NCBI GenBank assembly: GCA_007922195.1
Contig: ML681981.1
Location: 9,792,369 to 9,856,368 of the forward strand
Direction of reading: 5' to 3'
DNA length: 64,000 nt
Origin: Podocnemis expansa
Taxonomy: Eukaryota; Chordata; Testudines; Podocnemididae
This document shows positions 48,240 to 59,771 of the stretch, piece by piece (the first letter of the stretch is position 1; each line of letters begins with the position of its first letter). A program made the translations under genes and the position numbers. The notes below the pieces were generated by a model. It was given only the letters and a program-made list of their open reading frames with translations. It was not told the origin of the DNA and searched no databases.

Positions 48240-49110
48240 CTATTCCTACCTGTATTACCATCACACCTTCAGTTGCAGTGATGAGACCCTTTCTTCCAAA
48301 CTACTTCCTGTGCTTGTGTAAACCTTGGGTGGGCTAGAATTCATTCAAATATCCCTCTCCAGTGCCTAACAGAGATAAACCCCTGGAAAAAGCAGCTGGA
48401 GACCCAGGATCCAGTCTGTAAAGGGGACACAGCAAAGATTACTCAGTTACCATCCCACGTCAAAATACTACTTAAAGTAAACATAATAATGAACTTTATT
48501 AACTACTCACTTAAGAAATCTTATCTTACAAAAACAAAATGAATTTAAACAGAACACTCTCCACAGAAACATTGTGGGAAGGAACCCAGCAGTCCCAAAG
48601 TTTAGGTGAAGTTCACCCATATTTCAGTTGCAGTCTCTGTTCAAGTCCTGAGGCTTGAGTGGAAAGAAGTGGCAATCCTCTTTGCCTGCAGGAATCTTCA
48701 GTAGGAATCAACAAAGTCCTTTTTTTCTCCTCTGGAACCAGCACCATTCAGTCAGTTTACTGGTTAACGTGCCCTCAGTCAAATAGGAGAAAATTCTTCT
48801 GCAAAATACTCCACAGCAGGGAGAAAACATCTTGCTATCCACTCCTGGCTCAGCTTATCTCAGCCACACCCTGAGCACACAGGCTCCTCTTGTTGCAGCT
48901 CCATGTGTGGCTCCTGCTCAAACTGCTGCTCTCGAGCATCTGACCACACCACCAGGAAATCTTGTGGAGCATGCTCAGAATGCTACCACTCCCTATTCCC
49001 AGAAAGTTCTCGACCTGGACAGCCAGATTTGCCCAGCAACATAACCCTGCCTTAAGAGATCCCTAAAAGAGATTGCTCCTTTTTAGGTAAATATGTTACA
49101 CTTGGAACAG
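48240..49110. other. Unclassified block, possible LTR-type repeat
   Basis: A segment with moderate GC running from 'gatgagaccctttcttcc' to 'gaccaaatatgttacac'-like text near 49100, including 'acagcaaagattactcagtt', 'gaactttattaactactc' and 'cctgagcacacaggctcct'. It looks like repeats I have seen in turtle genomic sequence, but I see no terminal repeats, primer-binding site or protein motif. Noted so the reader does not treat it as unique sequence. Confidence 0.3.
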
Positions 49111-49258
49111 CTTCCAGCTTTGACTCACTGATCATTTCTATCTGCTTCTTCAGATCCAACCTTAACACCTGCTTGCTTCCTGCTTTAATCTCACTAGCAA
49201 TGTATAAAAAAAATGTAGGTGTCTGACCTGTTCTCTTTTTTTGCCATATAGAATCAGT

Positions 49259-49566
49259 GGCCTTTTCTACACTTGGAAGCTGCAGAAATTTAATTGAAAA
49301 TGGCTTAAAATTGATCTACGCTGCTGGGAAGATTCAGCAGCAGTCGACAAGAGTTATGTGAGCTACATAGGATAACTCATGTAACTCCTGTCATGCTCCT
49401 AACTCCCTTTCAGTACAAGCATCTTCACTGCAATGCACCACTTGAGGTGGTGATTTTACTAACTCCAGTTTCGGATTGACTGAGTGCATCTTAACTGACC
49501 ATAAAGTTGTTTTGGAAAGGTCAGTATGACAGCAGAGACTTTGCCGCTGTCAGTGTAGACATGGCC
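49259..49566. mobile_element. MITE with 'ggccttttctacac' ends
   Basis: Left 'ggccttttctacacttgga', right 'gtcagtgtagacatggcc', inverted termini of the 'ggctatgtctacact' group also seen at 33067. Interior 'gattcagcagcagtcgaca' and similar. 308 bp, no coding sequence. No convincing target duplication. Confidence 0.65.
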
Positions 49567-50853
49567 TTAATTAAACAGTGCAAACTCCTGGGCAGACACA
49601 TAGAAGTTTCCAAATGACTTATATCACAAGGTGAACAGACATAAATCACTTGCAAACTAATTTAAGTCACTTTTCCATTTTGCACTGGTTTAAAACTAAT
49701 TTTAGTTAAATTGGTGCAACTTGTTTGTTGCGTTCTTGCCTAGAGCAGAAAATGCCAGTTAGATAATTTAGTCTGTGTTGCAGCCAGTGCAGGTTTGTTC
49801 CCTACTGCACATTTTACTTTTTCATTGTCCCATCTAGTGTCAAGTGCCAAATGATAGGGTTTTCATTGCTTCTCTTGGGGCCATAATTTCACAGTCTAGT
49901 ACATCTCACCATCAGGAAGATGTGCTTACATTCAGCCCAAATTCTTTTGATTTCATGCTATTACCCCTAGTTAGCACATTTTGTTATGCTAAAGAATTTC
50001 TTCCTCTCCCTGATTTTCCCAGATATTATTTATTTATAGGCTGCTATCCTGTCACTTGCTTCTCTCAGCTATATGTCTTAATCTTTTCTCTTGTTTGTTT
50101 TTTTGTTTTTTTTACTATTACCTGTATCTGTAACATAATTTGTCAATAACTTTCTAGTAATTAGCTTACCAGAAATGAATATGATATTTCAGGTAGACTT
50201 GCAAAAGAGCTATAGGACCCATTATATCTCCGCACATTAATGTAAAGTTTAAAGCTGCCTTGACCTTTTCAGTAACCATTAGCACTGCAGAGTCCTGTCA
50301 AATTTCTGAATGTCTGTCATATCTGAAGTTTCAATATTGTTGCTTTCCCAGTTTCTTCTTTTTGCTGAATGTCTGTACTTTGAACTATATTCCAGATATA
50401 TTAACTTACATCTTTCCATGTTGAAAAGCTTTTAGCTATTTTTATGCCCTTGATTGTAGTCTGTCTTCCATGCATCATTTCTGTCAGAGTTGACTGATGA
50501 TCTTTGGGATGCTGTATCTGTGTGTTGTTAAAACTGCTGTATACATTACAAGATTATATTACTTTGTAATTTGATTAAAATTAAGTTTAAGAATGTCCAA
50601 GAAACTAAATATTTTCTTTTCACATTGAAAAGGCAAAAAACAAAACATTGCATCATTGATTCAATTTGAGATGAAATCTCTGGATGCTATGACAATCACA
50701 TTTTCAAAAGTGTTTTTCGCTTAACTTTTGCTTCTTTAAGGTCCATAGGACAGTGGGGCTCTGATCTTCACAGGCTTCCTGGAACTACTGCGGTATCCAT
50801 ACAAAGAAGTAAACAAGCTAAAGTGTAAACTGACTACAGGCTTGATTTTCAGA

Positions 50854-51089
50854 TTCCAAAAGGATAGCCATGTTAGTCTAGTCCGGAAAAAAAAACAAGG
50901 AGTCGTGTGGCACTTAAAGACTAACAGATTTATTTTTCACATGAGCTTTCGTGGGAGAAAATCCCACTTCGTCAGATGCTTTGAAGATGGGTGAACTTAC
51001 AGAATGGAATGAAAATAAATGCAAGGGGATGTAAAACAGCCCATGCGAAAAATAAATCTGTTAGTCTTTAAGTGCCACACAACTCCTTG
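50854..51089. mobile_element. Palindromic PLE-terminus derivative
   Basis: Left arm 'ttccaaaaggatagccatg', 'ttagtctagtccggaaaaaa' and 'aaggagtcgtgtggcactta'; right arm 'taaatctgttagtctttaag' and 'tgccacacaactccttgg'. Between the arms is a short stretch ('gggatgtaaaacagcccatg'). This is a well-preserved PLE end in inverted duplicate. The shared 'gtggcac...actcctt' variant with an A/G change ties it to the solo end at 53141-53494. Confidence 0.85.
50939..50979 (-). ncRNA. Hammerhead-ribozyme-like motif in PLE terminus (core intact)
   Basis: On the minus strand: GCAT, CTGACGA, stem II GTGGGA/TCCCAC with a TTTTC loop, GAAA, AGCT, C, ATGT. Both core boxes are intact, stem II is a perfect 6-bp helix and stem I has a terminal G-U pair. 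This is the best-preserved copy in the window. An unpaired A precedes stem II, and stem III depends on the AGCU palindrome, so self-cleavage may need two copies. Confidence 0.6.
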
Positions 51090-52475
51090 GGGTTTTTTTG
51101 ATTTTCAGAGGTTTTGAGGGCCTGCAACTCTCATTGCTTTCAAATTGAGTTGTGAGTTCGCAGCGCTTTTGAATGTTAGGCCCTCATTAGCCATATATAA
51201 AGAGTGAAACTGACTATATAGCAAATTCTGACAAATGCACAAAGTGAAAGAGAAATATGTTTTCATAAAACCCTTTCAGTTATAGTAGTTGTAGGTGTTA
51301 CTTGTAACAATAGCAGGGAAAATGGTTTTTTTCAAACAGAAATGAGATTCTTGATTATGTTTCTAAATTAAGCACTTCAGACTTTCTGATTAATTGCTGT
51401 AACCATCAAAATATAAAATGATTGTATCTTGTATACTATAATATTAATCCTGGGAACATGTTCATTTTGTGGGCACCATTCGCTCTGCTGTCTGAGGAAA
51501 TTTCTCAGAGTCTCACAAACTGCCAGAATTCTAATGGATACTGTTGCCAGGCATGTATTCAGTCATATGAAGCATTTCCCTGATCATAAAAAATGTTGGA
51601 AAATATCCAGGCAGATTGCAAGTTTTGCTGTAGTAGTTACAGTTGTATTCTTGTTTCCATTGTCATCCCTTGTTTTAAGAAAAAGGATTATAATTCATAA
51701 AACAAGGCAGGCTGGGGGTTTTGTCTGGTTGGCCTTTGTAAATTTGGTTTTGTGTTTATATGAATTGTGATGGAAGTTTTTTACCTTCTATAGCAAAATC
51801 CAGGTTAAAAATATACTTTATCCATTTAGAATACCATCTTGGGTTTATATATTTCAAATAGATTTAGTTTTAAAAATTAATTTGAGATGAGAAAAATCCA
51901 TAAGAAATCAATTAATATTTTATGTTATAGGGAAGATTTAGTGGCTGAAAAAGGAGAGGGACAAGTGAAATACGTTAAAAATAAAAGCCTATAAATATCC
52001 CACATTAAGACAACAGTAGAATAGAACATAGTAAATTAGGAGAGGCAAATAAAATATCACTATCAATCAGAGGTAATTATATTTTGAAATATAATATTTT
52101 GAATTATATTTTGAAATAAATAAACGAAAATAGAGAAGTTACTTTATTTCAGATAAAAGGAAAAGATGTGACTTGCTTTAACCCAAAATGGTTCAATATG
52201 CAAATAAATACATGGGTAAATAAAAACTTGAGTATTGTGGAGATGTTACTTTCTGATTCACTATTAAAATGTATTTTCTTTGGTGTCACTTGGAACTTTT
52301 CTCTCTTATTATCCTTGGACTCTCCTTGTTTAAATGTAATGATCTAACAAAACAACTAGTTTCCTTAAAATGACTATTACAGGTAAGATAAAGTGCCCGA
52401 TTTCAGTTACACTCATGTTCTTTGTTGCAGTTTTAATGGTCTAATAATTTCTATTGTGACTACTTTTTCCTTCAG

Positions 52476-52637
52476 CTTGGAGATGCTATAGTTGAAATTG
52501 CCAGCAACATAATGTTGGTAGATGATCATGTGTTGTGGATGGCCCAGAAAGAAAGCAAAGCCTGTACCAGGATTGTACAGTGTGTGGAGCACATTCCAGC
52601 TCAGATGCTAACCAGCAATACTGAAGTTATATCAAAG
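52476..52637 (+). CDS. ADGRA1-like: Exon E: GAIN domain, helical region continued
   Basis: 162-nt exon, exactly 54 codons, phase 0 at both ends. Acceptor 'tactttttccttcag', donor 'aag|gtatgt'. It encodes LGDAIVEIASNIMLVDDHVL, then WMAQKESKACTRIVQCVEHI and PAQMLTSNTEVISK. The segment SNIML-D--VLW-AQ-E-KAC-RIVQ is nearly invariant across ADGRA2 and ADGRA3 and places this firmly in GAIN subdomain A. 'LGD' and 'EIASNIML' look ADGRA3-like, 'VDDHVLW' ADGRA2-like. No stop or indel. The downstream readthrough into the intron stops soon after the donor, confirming the splice site. Confidence 0.95.
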
Positions 52638-53140
52638 GTATGTAATAAAATTACAAAGATTTTTAGTGGGTTTGGTTGGAAGAGCTGTCATGTTTGTATC
52701 CATTTTTTCATTAGCATTTTATATACATTAGAGTACTGCTAGAAGACAGGAAAAGAACAGAAATACAACAGCTTTCCTTTACATTACTGATAGACTCAAT
52801 AACTGACATGATTCATCTATTTATTATTATAGGAGATTGTTTGTGGGGTATTCTTCAAATATGGCATCAGTGTTTACTTAGGTTTGCCTGTGAGCTTGGT
52901 TTATTTTAGAAGGCTCAAATTGGATCAATCAATTTTTTCAATAAGAGGATAAAAAACAACATGCTCCATTGTGGCTTGCAGCTGTTAATATGGCTGTCAG
53001 AAAGCATTCTAGGTATTAATAGCTTAAACTGGTGAGAAAGGCCTGGTAAATAGATGCAACTTATTGCTCTTGGTGAAGGTAGCAGCTGCTTTTGCGTTAA
53101 ACTGATTTCTATAAGCAGCAAATTGCATAGACCAGCTACA

Positions 53141-53494
53141 AACAGCTGAACTCGAATTAATATGCAAGCTAAATTCTGTGAAAGCAGGACTTAATCAAGA
53201 TTATGGGTTCTTTTCCCATTACAAAGGGCAATTTGACTTCAGGCTTCCCATGGTTTGAGCCTGAAAACCGCTCTGATTTGCTGTTACTGTATGACCTGAT
53301 CCTATGTTTTACACCCCCTTGCATTTAGTTTCATTCCTTTCTGTAAGTTCACCCATCTTCGAAGCATCGGAGGAAGTGGGACCTTCTCCCACGAAAGCTC
53401 ATGCAAAAAAATATATCTGTTAGTCTTAAAGTGCCACACAACTCCTTGTTGTTTTTTTTTTCCGGACTAGACTAACACGGCTATCCGTTTGGAA
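53141..53494 (+). mobile_element. Solo PLE terminus with subterminal region
   Basis: Begins 'aacagctgaactcgaattaa' and runs through 'tgtgaaagcaggacttaatc', 'tactgtatgacctgatccta', the hammerhead-like region (53364-53404, core changed to CGGAGGA) and ends 'aacacggctatccgtttgg'. This is the right-hand arm type of the PLE at 58291-60290, alone. It is the longest solo terminus in the window and lacks an RT. Confidence 0.88.
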
Positions 53495-53880
53495 ATTGAC
53501 AATGAATTCTCAGCCTTCAGCTCCCACGAGTTCATACTGGGCCACTGAGCATGTTTTAGTCAATTTTTTCAATATTTAAATGATAGAAATGTAGTAAAAT
53601 CCAACGCTTTTATCCACACCCTTTACAATTTTAATTTAAATATGTAAACACTTATTGGGTTTATTTAAAGAAATGAAAGACCAATAACAACTTGCAAAAC
53701 CTTGCATGTTTTGGTCAGTTGTCTACTGCATTTATTTGGGGATATTGCTGGAAAGGCAAATTCATTGTTGATTTTAGGTGTAGAACAAAGCATGTTTGCA
53801 AACACATATACACATATGCACACCCACGAAAAGGCATTGATGGCCTGCTTATAGTCTTAGCCCCTTCCAAAGTACAACTT

Positions 53881-54148
53881 AGAGTATGTCTAAACTGCAC
53901 TTAAAAACAGCTGGCTCAGAGTTGCATGACTTGGGATAAGGGGCTGTTTAATTGAAGTGCAGATGTTCAGGCTTAAGCTGGAACCTCGATTCCAGGCCTC
54001 TGAGAGGAGGAAGGGTTTCTGAGCGCTGGCTGTAGCTTAAGCCCAAACACCTACACCCCAATCAAACAAACTTTACCAGAGATGTGCAAGCCTGAGCCAG
54101 TGGGTGTGGGCCAGCTGTGGATTTGTTATTTCAGTGCAGACATATCCT
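53881..54148. mobile_element. Palindromic MITE, 'gagtatgtctaaactgcac' ends
   Basis: Left 'gagtatgtctaaactgcac', right 'cagtgcagacatatcc'. The two halves mirror each other: 'aaaaacagctggctcagag' with 'gggccagctgtggatttg', and 'gcagatgttcaggcttaagc' with 'gcttaagcccaaacacctac'. It is the same family as 37201-38030 but uninterrupted. No coding sequence. Confidence 0.75.
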
Positions 54149-55664
54149 TGGAGGAGAGAGACCTAGAATAGCCAGGCTTTTCACTTGCAATTCACACTCT
54201 ACAAAGAACTGAGTTTTTAAAGAAACAAAATACTGTTAATTTACATAATTATTTATAGAAAAGAATCATTTTCAATGCCAATTGTTCGGTATGTACACAT
54301 TTAGAATATGTATATACACAATAAAGTGTCTTTCTGGGACTGTCTTTTTATTTAACAGCTAAGGGGATGCTCTATATGTATAAACTTATGGTTTATTTTA
54401 AATGTCAAGTTCCAGAGGTCATTTTTCTTGTTACTGCTTCGGGAGGATGATGCCATTCCTATCCAAAGTAATCTTTTCTGTTTATGCAAGCTGTAGATCT
54501 GTATACCTAACCTATTAGCTGTGCTCTATCTTTTTTCTTACTTTTTTTTTTGTAGGAGATTTAGTACACAGTTGAGTGCAGCTTGTAAATAAACAAATCT
54601 GTGGACTTTCTTATGTAGCCTCGTACAATACTAAACAGCTTCTGTTCCTTTTGGAGGCCAGCCAGCAAGCAATTAGCCAGTAAACTAACTCACTGAAATT
54701 GCATTAGTTTTTTTTTTTTTTTTAAACATAGTAAGACTGCACAGAGCTTGGAGAGGCCACCTGTTTTAGATAGAATTTCTAAAAAATTAAGTCACCTACT
54801 AAATCTGTCCATTGTATGGCACAGGCCTGGCCATTTTCTGTCTATTTAAAAACTCCTTAGATAGCAATGGTTTTGGGGGGCAGACAGATTTCTTTTTCCC
54901 CAAATTATGTACAGTATGGGGTGGATGATCACAAAGGCAAACAAACTCTGGAGTTGAAAGATGGGACAATAGATTGGTGATAGTTCTTTAAGCCTCCTTC
55001 AGGGTAGGGCACTGTATTCAAAATGTTGTTCTGTGAATTAGGAATGATCTGTTACATCTTCTCAAATGCATAAATCTGGGTTATCTATGTCCCATATATA
55101 AAAATGTGTTTAAGGTAGGAAATTATATATTCCTTCAAAAATAGTACAGTGCAGTGTGAAAAAAGACTTTCTGTAAGTTGTATAAAAAAGTGAGAATAAA
55201 ATCCCATGAACACTAAATTCTGATAGGTCAGAAAAAGTTTCCTGCTTTTGTTTTTGCTTTTAGTGTGCCAACCTGATGTACGCAGATTAAACCATCTCTT
55301 CACTGTTAAAGTATGTGTAATTTACTGAGTTGTTGGCAATATATTTTATTAACTAGCGTGCGCGCACACACACGTTAACTCTGAAGTTGGTTTAATTTGG
55401 GTCCGTCAATTGGCATATTAAAATATAAAAAATGTGATAACCATGTAGCTTTCAAAGTCAACTATCCTGCTGATCTACACCTAGGTAATGATCTTGCTGG
55501 CAATTTGTTTGCCATGAAATATTGTACCTTATCATAGTTTCTCAGCCCATTTTAGGAATGGCCCAAAACAGTTTCAAAACTTCCTCTGTATTCTTTTCAC
55601 ATCTTTCTCTAAATGATCCAGCTGAAACTCTTAGAGCATTTCAGGTTAATTGTTAAATAAGGAA

Positions 55665-55890
55665 AAGAAACAAGCAGTCCTGTGGCACTTCAAAAGGTTA
55701 ACAAATTTATTTATCACAAGAGCTTTTGTGGGAGAAAATCCCACTTCATCAGATGCTTGAAGGAGAAGAACTTACTGTAAGTTCCCTGTCTTCAAAGCAT
55801 TTGACAAAGTGGGATTTGTTGTTCTTTAAGTGCCACAGGGCTCCTTGTTTGTTTTACTGAATTAAACTAACATGGCTGCCCCCTTTGGAA
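55665..55890. mobile_element. Palindromic PLE-terminus derivative
   Basis: Left arm 'aaacaagcagtcctgtggca', 'cttttgtgggagaaaatccc' and 'acttcatcagatgcttgaag'; right arm 'tcaaagcatttgacaaagtg', 'ctttaagtgccacagggct' and 'actaacatggctgcccc'. A hammerhead-like left motif keeps CTGATGA but has AAAA instead of GAAA; the right one has TTGACAA and is shortened. No coding sequence. Confidence 0.85.
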
Positions 55891-58751
55891 CAGGGCTAAA
55901 TACATTATTGAAGGCCACAGCACATGTGGCTGATAGGAAATTACTCCACATCATAGTTTCTTTTAGAGCATACGTGGATAAACCAGCCTCTGAAGATTTA
56001 TCTTGAGTTATTTCACTGGCTTCTGACAGAACCTGGGCAATCCAAACTGGCAAGACAAGGCCTAATGGTAGAAAAGCCACCATATTTCCTCCCCATCTCA
56101 ATCAGAATTTAATTTTTTCTTTTTTGCTTCATGCTTACAGTATCCCGAGGACAGTAGTTGCCAAAGAAATGTTGACAAAACTGGCTTTCTTGGAAATTAT
56201 CAATCCACTGAAGTCAAACTAGTTTGTGGGAATGGCTGGGTATTGACCCCCAATTTCAAAACCTGCCCACCATTCAGCTTTCCATCAGAAACCTGCCTGA
56301 TTTTTCTTCCAGTTGCCTGATCAGCTCCTTGACAGTCAGCTGAGCTAGGTGCTTCACAGCTTAGGCATCAGTGCTTACAGACTCCCAGCTCCGCTTCAGT
56401 CTACCAGGCTGGCCGTGGGGAAGCCAGGAACCCTAAAGCCGGATCAGGTTAGCTGCCATGGAGCCATGGGGCTCTGGGAGACCTATAAAGACCTGGCCTC
56501 AATGATCTGAAATTGAGATCACTGTTGTCAGTTTCATTGTTGTCCTCACCAATAGCAGCAGTGTTACTGACCAGGCTCTTGTTAACATGAGGACAAGCCG
56601 TGCTCAGTTTCAGGTTGCTACTTCTGGCAAGTAGTGCTAAAGCAGACTAGTCATGTCAGTTTAGTCCACAGCACATAAGGCTCCCAGGGTTCCCAGCTCC
56701 ATTGTAGCTCAACAGGTGGGCCACCAGGGATCTGGTACATTCAGGAGTATCACATTTCAGTTCTTCCAGAATGAAACACTATGATATATCAGTTCCACAA
56801 AAAAATTCAGAATTTCAGCTTTTCATTCTGAGCAGGACAGAAAATATTTTCAGAATCTCTAGGGAGAGAAAAACAGTTTCCCATCCAGCTCTAATCCTGA
56901 CTTGTTTGATTTGTTTCATTTGGTTCAGTTTGTTTGTTTTTGTTTTGGTTTGGGTTTTGGTTTTTCCCCAGCTATCTAAAAAATACTTTCCTCTAGTCTA
57001 AGTCATGTGAAAACTTTCTGCAAAATAAAATCATTGCTGATGTGACAGTTTTATCCTTTTCTAATCAGTGCTGAGTGGAGTTGAGTTTTATTGTGAAACA
57101 CTATTGCCTGATGGCTGAAGAATACCATAGAGCACTCGGACACTAACACACTCTGCAATTCCTTTTCTAAACTAAGGGTCAAAGTTCCCTGCCAACCACA
57201 TCCCCACAAATTAAAAAGATTCATTTAAAATGTATTAAGTGCCAAGCGCAGTTCTGTTAGTCTGTAAACAATCATCAAAACTGTTTTTGCTGCAGCAACT
57301 GGATGTTATTAACAAAAATAAAGGCAGAGAAAACTTGCCGTTTTTTTTTTTTTTGTGAGCGCTCCTGATGTCAAAACCTCCCCGTCATTAGTAATTACCA
57401 CTTCACATAATGAAAGATGAAATACCATGTCTCTAGGACTGGTAAAGACCATGTCCTTTTCCATTGACTGTAGTCCATTAAAATGAGCCCACTACAAGCC
57501 CCAGATGACTTCAATGCTAGACTGACCTATGGAAGTAGTAGTCTGCATATGTTCCTATTGTGAGTGTGAGAGTCAGAATAAGAATAGTGTAAAAATAGCT
57601 TTTCTATGAGAGGGAAGTTGCACTATGGATAATATTTTTCCTTGCTTTCCAGGCCTGTGTTTAAAAAACCATATTATGTTTCTATAGCAGCAGAGCATAG
57701 TGTGGATATGTATACATTCAGGATTTTATACAAGTCAGATTTAAGATGTATGGATGTTTCGTGTTTTCTGTATCAGGCATTTTATGGAGTTGCCTCAGCT
57801 AGTCAAACTGAGTGGGGACTGACTTCAGAGTTACTGACGAATAACTGATGCCACAGGAGAATCTCCCTCCTTTAGGCCCTAATGTAAAGGGAGTAGACAA
57901 GAAAAGCAGACATGGCAAGAGAAATACCTTCTAGCAATTTGTGACTGCCAGAAAAGACCATTTTAGGCCACTGGAACCTATATAACATGAAACAACCCTC
58001 AGACTTCTCTATGTTACTACTTAAGACTTGACTGGTGCCTGGTGGGCTAACAATGAGGAAGTGACAAAGGTACTTGAACAGTGCCAGTTGCCAAAAGCAG
58101 GTATAAAGATGTGGCCTGATCTGTATTATCTGTGTTGGAAGGAGCTGAGCACATTCTTGGATGCTATTTAATGTAATTACTACTATGAATAACTTAATTA
58201 TTTTCCTTACATTTACTCTCCTATAAATTAGTAGTGATTCCACTGATGTGGGTAGCTTCACTACTATAAAACTGGCATAAGGAAAAAGAACAAGGAGTCC
58301 TGTGGCACTTACAGAGTAACAGATTTTATTTTTTGCATGAGCTTTCGTGGGAGAAAATCCCACTTTGTCAGGTGCTTTGATGACGAGGGGACTTACAGAA
58401 TGGAAAGAAAATAAATGTGAGGGAGTATAAAACATGGGATCAGGTCATAGAGTAACAGCAAACCAGGTGTTAAGATTCAAACTCTGGGAAAGGTGAAGTC
58501 AAATTACCTGTTGCAATGGGAAAAGAAGCCATAGTCACAATTTAGTCCTGCTTTCATGCAGTCTAATTTGCATATAATTCCACTTCAGCTGTTTCTGTTT
58601 GAAATCTTGATGTCCCACTGACGTTCCTGAGTACAGTCGTTAACAAATCATTTATAGAGTGATTAGAAAGATGAAAGTGTTCAGCAACTGGTTTTTCTGT
58701 TTCGTTTTTTCTTATGTCAGTTTTGTGTTCATTTATTCTTTTGTGCAGGCA

Positions 58752-59036
58752 TCACCCTGTCTGTCCAATGTATAAGGTGTCAGGACATTTCTGGCACATG
58801 ATGGCATAGATCACATAAGTAGATGAGCAACTGAATGAGCCTTTGATGGAGTAGCTGGCTTGATTAGGACCTATGATGGTATCTTTTGTGCAGATACATG
58901 GGCAAAGTTGGCAACGTAGTTTGTTGCAGGAGTGTGTGCCTGTTTTAATGTTTCTGTTGCTAGGTCTGTAGTTGCTGGTGAGTATCTGTTTAAGGTTGGG
59001 CAGTTGTCTGTAGGCAAGGAGAAGTCTGTCTCCCAA
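58752..59036 (-). pseudogene. PLE GIY-YIG endonuclease
   Basis: A 94-codon frame. The end reads SSTYVIYAIMCQKC then LYIGQTG, the GIY-YIG core with the CxxC that PLE endonucleases carry just before the YIG. Upstream are NYRPSNRN, ACNKLRCQLCP-type cysteines (SCNKLRCQLC) and SYSIKGSFSC, which are the family's Cys-rich linker. The downstream catalytic Arg/Glu/Asn part of the GIY-YIG fold lies beyond 58752 in a broken frame. It follows the RT on the same strand. Confidence 0.85.
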
Positions 59037-59234
59037 GGCTTGAGAGAGTGAAGGATCATCTTTTAGAATAGGCTGTAGGTCCTTAATGATCTGTTGCAGA
59101 GATCTGACTTGAGGGTTGTATGTGGTGACTAGTGGTGTTCTACTGTTTTCTTTTTTGGACGTCTTCTGCAGTAGATGACTTTGGGGTATCCGTCTGGCTC
59201 TGTCAATTTGTTTTCTTTCTTCCCCAGGTGGGTT

Positions 59235-59771
59235 TCATAGTTTCAAGAAAGCTTGATAGAGATCCTCAAGATGTCTGTCTCTGCCTGAGGGATCAGAACA
59301 AATACGGTTATAACTTAGGGCTTGGCTGTAGACAATGGATTGTGTGGTGTGTTTTGGATAGAAGCTCGAGGGATGTAGGTAACTATACTGATCAGTAGGT
59401 TTTTGGTATAGGGTGGTTTTGACGTGTCCATCCCTAATTTGTACTGTAGTGTCCACAAAGTGGATCTCTTGTGTGGAGTGTTCTAGACTGAGTTTGGTTG
59501 AAGAGTGGAAATTGTTAAAATCTCTGTGGAGATCTTCAAGAGCATCTCTGCCATGGGTCCAGATGATGAAGATGTCATCAATGTAGCATAGATAGAGGAG
59601 AGGCACTTTGGGATGAGACTTGAGGAAATGTTGTTCTAAGTCGCCCATAAAAATATTGGCATATTGTGGGGCCATGTGAGTGCCCACAGCAGTGCCACTG
59701 ACTTGAAGGTATAAATTATCCTCAAATCTGAAAAGATTGTGGGCGAGCACAAAGTCACAAAGTTCAGTCAC
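59235..59771 (-). pseudogene. PLE reverse transcriptase, C-terminal part
   Basis: A 178-codon open frame. Motifs: QVSGTAVGTHMAPQYANIFM (conserved RT block), YIDDIFIIWTHG (catalytic YxDD with both Asp), TQEIHFVDTTVQI, TTLYQKPTDQYSYLH, SFYPKHTTQSIVYSQALSYN and RDRHLEDL. Length is well short of a full PLE RT (the earlier FYLLPKI and PIVSG blocks are missing because the inverted arm replaces them). One stop separates it from the endonuclease frame. This is the best-preserved RT stretch of the window. Confidence 0.92.

Larger units (their letters stand above)
46288..52475 (+). other. ADGRA1-like: 6.2-kb intron between exons D and E
   Basis: Donor gtaaga, acceptor 'ctttttccttcag'. It contains a GC-rich block at 47552-48030, a block at 48240-49110 that may be an old LTR-type repeat, the MITE at 49259-49566 and the PLE foldback at 50854-51089, plus a GA microsatellite at 47203-47226. 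The stretches 46300-47200, 49570-50850 and 51095-52470 are AT-rich with nothing I can support. Confidence 0.85.

Noticed and set aside
57872..58435. 187-codon minus-strand frame
   Set aside because: The first third overlaps the non-coding PLE terminus and the rest is unique AT-rich DNA; no motif, hydrophobic chance frame.
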